From positions 3,100,001-3,164,000 of the forward strand of contig NC_079244.1 in NCBI RefSeq assembly GCF_028009165.1: a DNA stretch of 64,000 nucleotides, given 5' to 3'. The position numbers and the translations under genes are program-made. The stretch is from Akanthomyces muscarius (Eukaryota; Ascomycota; Sordariomycetes; Hypocreales; Cordycipitaceae). Below are positions 62,913 through 64,000 of the stretch, piece by piece. Every line of letters starts with the position of its first letter. The first letter of the stretch is position 1. The notes under the pieces were generated by a model. It did no database searches. It saw nothing but the letters and a program-made list of their open reading frames with translations, and was not told where the DNA came from.

Positions 62913-64000
62913 ATGACCCAACGCGCCCCCACGCGGTAAGTTATATTCCCAATCCTTCCGCACGGCTCCAACCAACACCGTGACGTTTAGCTTCCGCTGC
63001 AAAGTCGGCGGCGAGTGGAAAAACCTTTCCGAGTTCTCGAACGCGCAGCAAAGAAACCTGCAGACAGGGCGCGTCGTTGACCCCGCCCACAGCGGCATGA
63101 CGTGCAAGCAGCACGCATCAGGATCGCGCTCCGAGCTGCGCTGTGAGCTGTGCAACCTGGTGAAGCCGCTTGACGAGTTTAGCAAGAGCTCGCGCCGCAA
63201 AGGCGAATATGTAAGTTGCATGACGCCGACAGTCTTTTACGCCTGATATTCTAAACAATTTACTGCTAGCAATGCCGACGCTGTGTGGCTTGGATCGAGA
63301 TCCAAGAGCCGACCCTCACGCCGGGGCCGCTTGAAACCGGGCATATCTCGCCGGAGGAGGAAGAGCAGCAGATGCTCAAGAACCGTTTCTTACTGAGTAA
63401 TGATTTCTTTGATGGCGAAGACGAAGGCCTCCCACAGGTATATTCTTGTTTTCTTTTGCGGCTCTTCCTATCTCATTTCGCTTCTTTCCCCTTCCTCCCC
63501 TCGTTTTCCTTGCCTGACTATTTCTGTTTGTCCCTGTCTTTCATTTACTACCACATCGCTGACACCAGTACCACAGGCTCCGGTCACGGCATTCTCCTCC
63601 CTCGGCCTCGACGAGTCGTACGCTACAGCTGTTGGTTCTACCTCAATTGGCGAGCTCCTTTCTCGATTCGACGACACCTATTCCACTCGATCTAACATGC
63701 CGCCACACCTCGAAGGCAAAGCCGCCGCCTCTGCCGCCGCCTCCGAGACCTCGTCTGTTGCTGGTAGTAGCAGCGAGGTAACTCTCCCGCCGCATCTGCG
63801 CGGAAAATACAAGACAATGAGTGCAGCAGCCTCGTCGGCCGCCTCCTCGACAGCGGGGGACCTGTCGCTGCCCACGACGCTCCTCGACACTGACTCGGAC
63901 GTCGCGTCCATTGTCAACAATTTCAACGCTTGGGGCCCAAATGGCGAGCTGCAGCGGCGCCGACCCGACTCCGTGTTGGACTCGGCAGCGTCTCTTTCGT
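62913..64000 (+). CDS. Stc1-domain protein, 3' end cut by window edge
   Basis: Four exons so far (62913-62935, 62991-63210, 63270-63437, 63577 onward), with introns 62936-62990, 63211-63269 and 63438-63576, all GT-AG. Seen: N-terminal Stc1 domain with a LIM-like set of Cys/His: FRCKVGGEWKNLSEFSNAQQ, GMTCKQHASGSRSELRCELC, KPLDEFSKSSRRKG and YQCRRCVAW. Then an acidic linker, and a Ser/Ala-rich tail with two copies of PPHLxGK (63700-63720 and about 63789-63810). Known: in fission yeast Stc1 links the RNAi effector complex to the CLRC histone H3K9 methyltransferase; in filamentous fungi the domain occurs in larger nuclear proteins. Roles in heterochromatin or genome defence are therefore possible. 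The first exon is only 23 nt. The protein continues beyond the window in an open frame. Confidence 0.85.

Overview
The window is nuclear DNA of a filamentous ascomycete, most likely a Sordariomycete and probably Hypocreales. The evidence is 46-111 bp GT-AG introns with CTAAC/CTGAC branch points, GC-rich compact genes on both strands, and fungal-specific families: UstYa, NACHT/STAND proteins, GPI-anchored Ser-rich proteins, Stc1, and PRCC and Sin1 homologues. There are no prokaryotic operons, CRISPR arrays or convincing tRNA genes. The joined exons of every multi-exon model below that lies wholly inside the window come out as a whole number of codons, except where a break is stated.

Left edge (1-3,200): the most distinctive locus. 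A UstYa-family oxidase gene (minus strand, last codons beyond the window edge) is divergently arranged with a 102-codon secreted precursor. That precursor carries four 19-residue repeats, each ending in a Lys-Arg Kex2 site. This is the architecture of a fungal ribosomal peptide (dikaritin/KEP-type) cluster, and its invariant repeat EGWNDTHDRAG matches no core peptide I know. The rest of the cluster would lie to the left. An AT-richer, gene-free stretch separates it from a NACHT-type NLR-like gene (3,235-6,368).

6,400-25,500: mostly housekeeping genes: a GPI-type secreted protein, pyruvate dehydrogenase E1 alpha, a Cdc4-like F-box/WD40 protein, a ZIP9/Atx2-like metal transporter, an NFKBIL1-like protein, a Ser/Ala-rich GPI protein and the TORC2 subunit Sin1/Avo1. 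Two large gene-free tracts (12.7-15.9 kb and 20.3-22.9 kb) lie between them.

26,000-34,700: a more accessory and decaying stretch. It holds a GPR1/FUN34 acetate-transporter pseudogene, a fused fumarylacetoacetate-hydrolase/alpha-beta-hydrolase gene, an ankyrin protein with a STAND-type N-terminus, and a broken GDE1-like glycerophosphodiesterase whose stop codon falls in the catalytic HRG motif.

34,900-64,000: conserved genes again: a PRCC homologue, a conserved unknown, a 2,543-residue USP9X/USP34-like deubiquitinase with a predicted GC-AG intron, a 1,177-residue disordered protein, an NDP-glucose 4,6-dehydratase, the divergent 60S-biogenesis pair RPF1/NOC3, two unknowns (one apparently frameshifted at an A8 run) and the start of an Stc1-domain gene (RNAi/heterochromatin). 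All functions are inferred from sequence motifs; no database search was possible.
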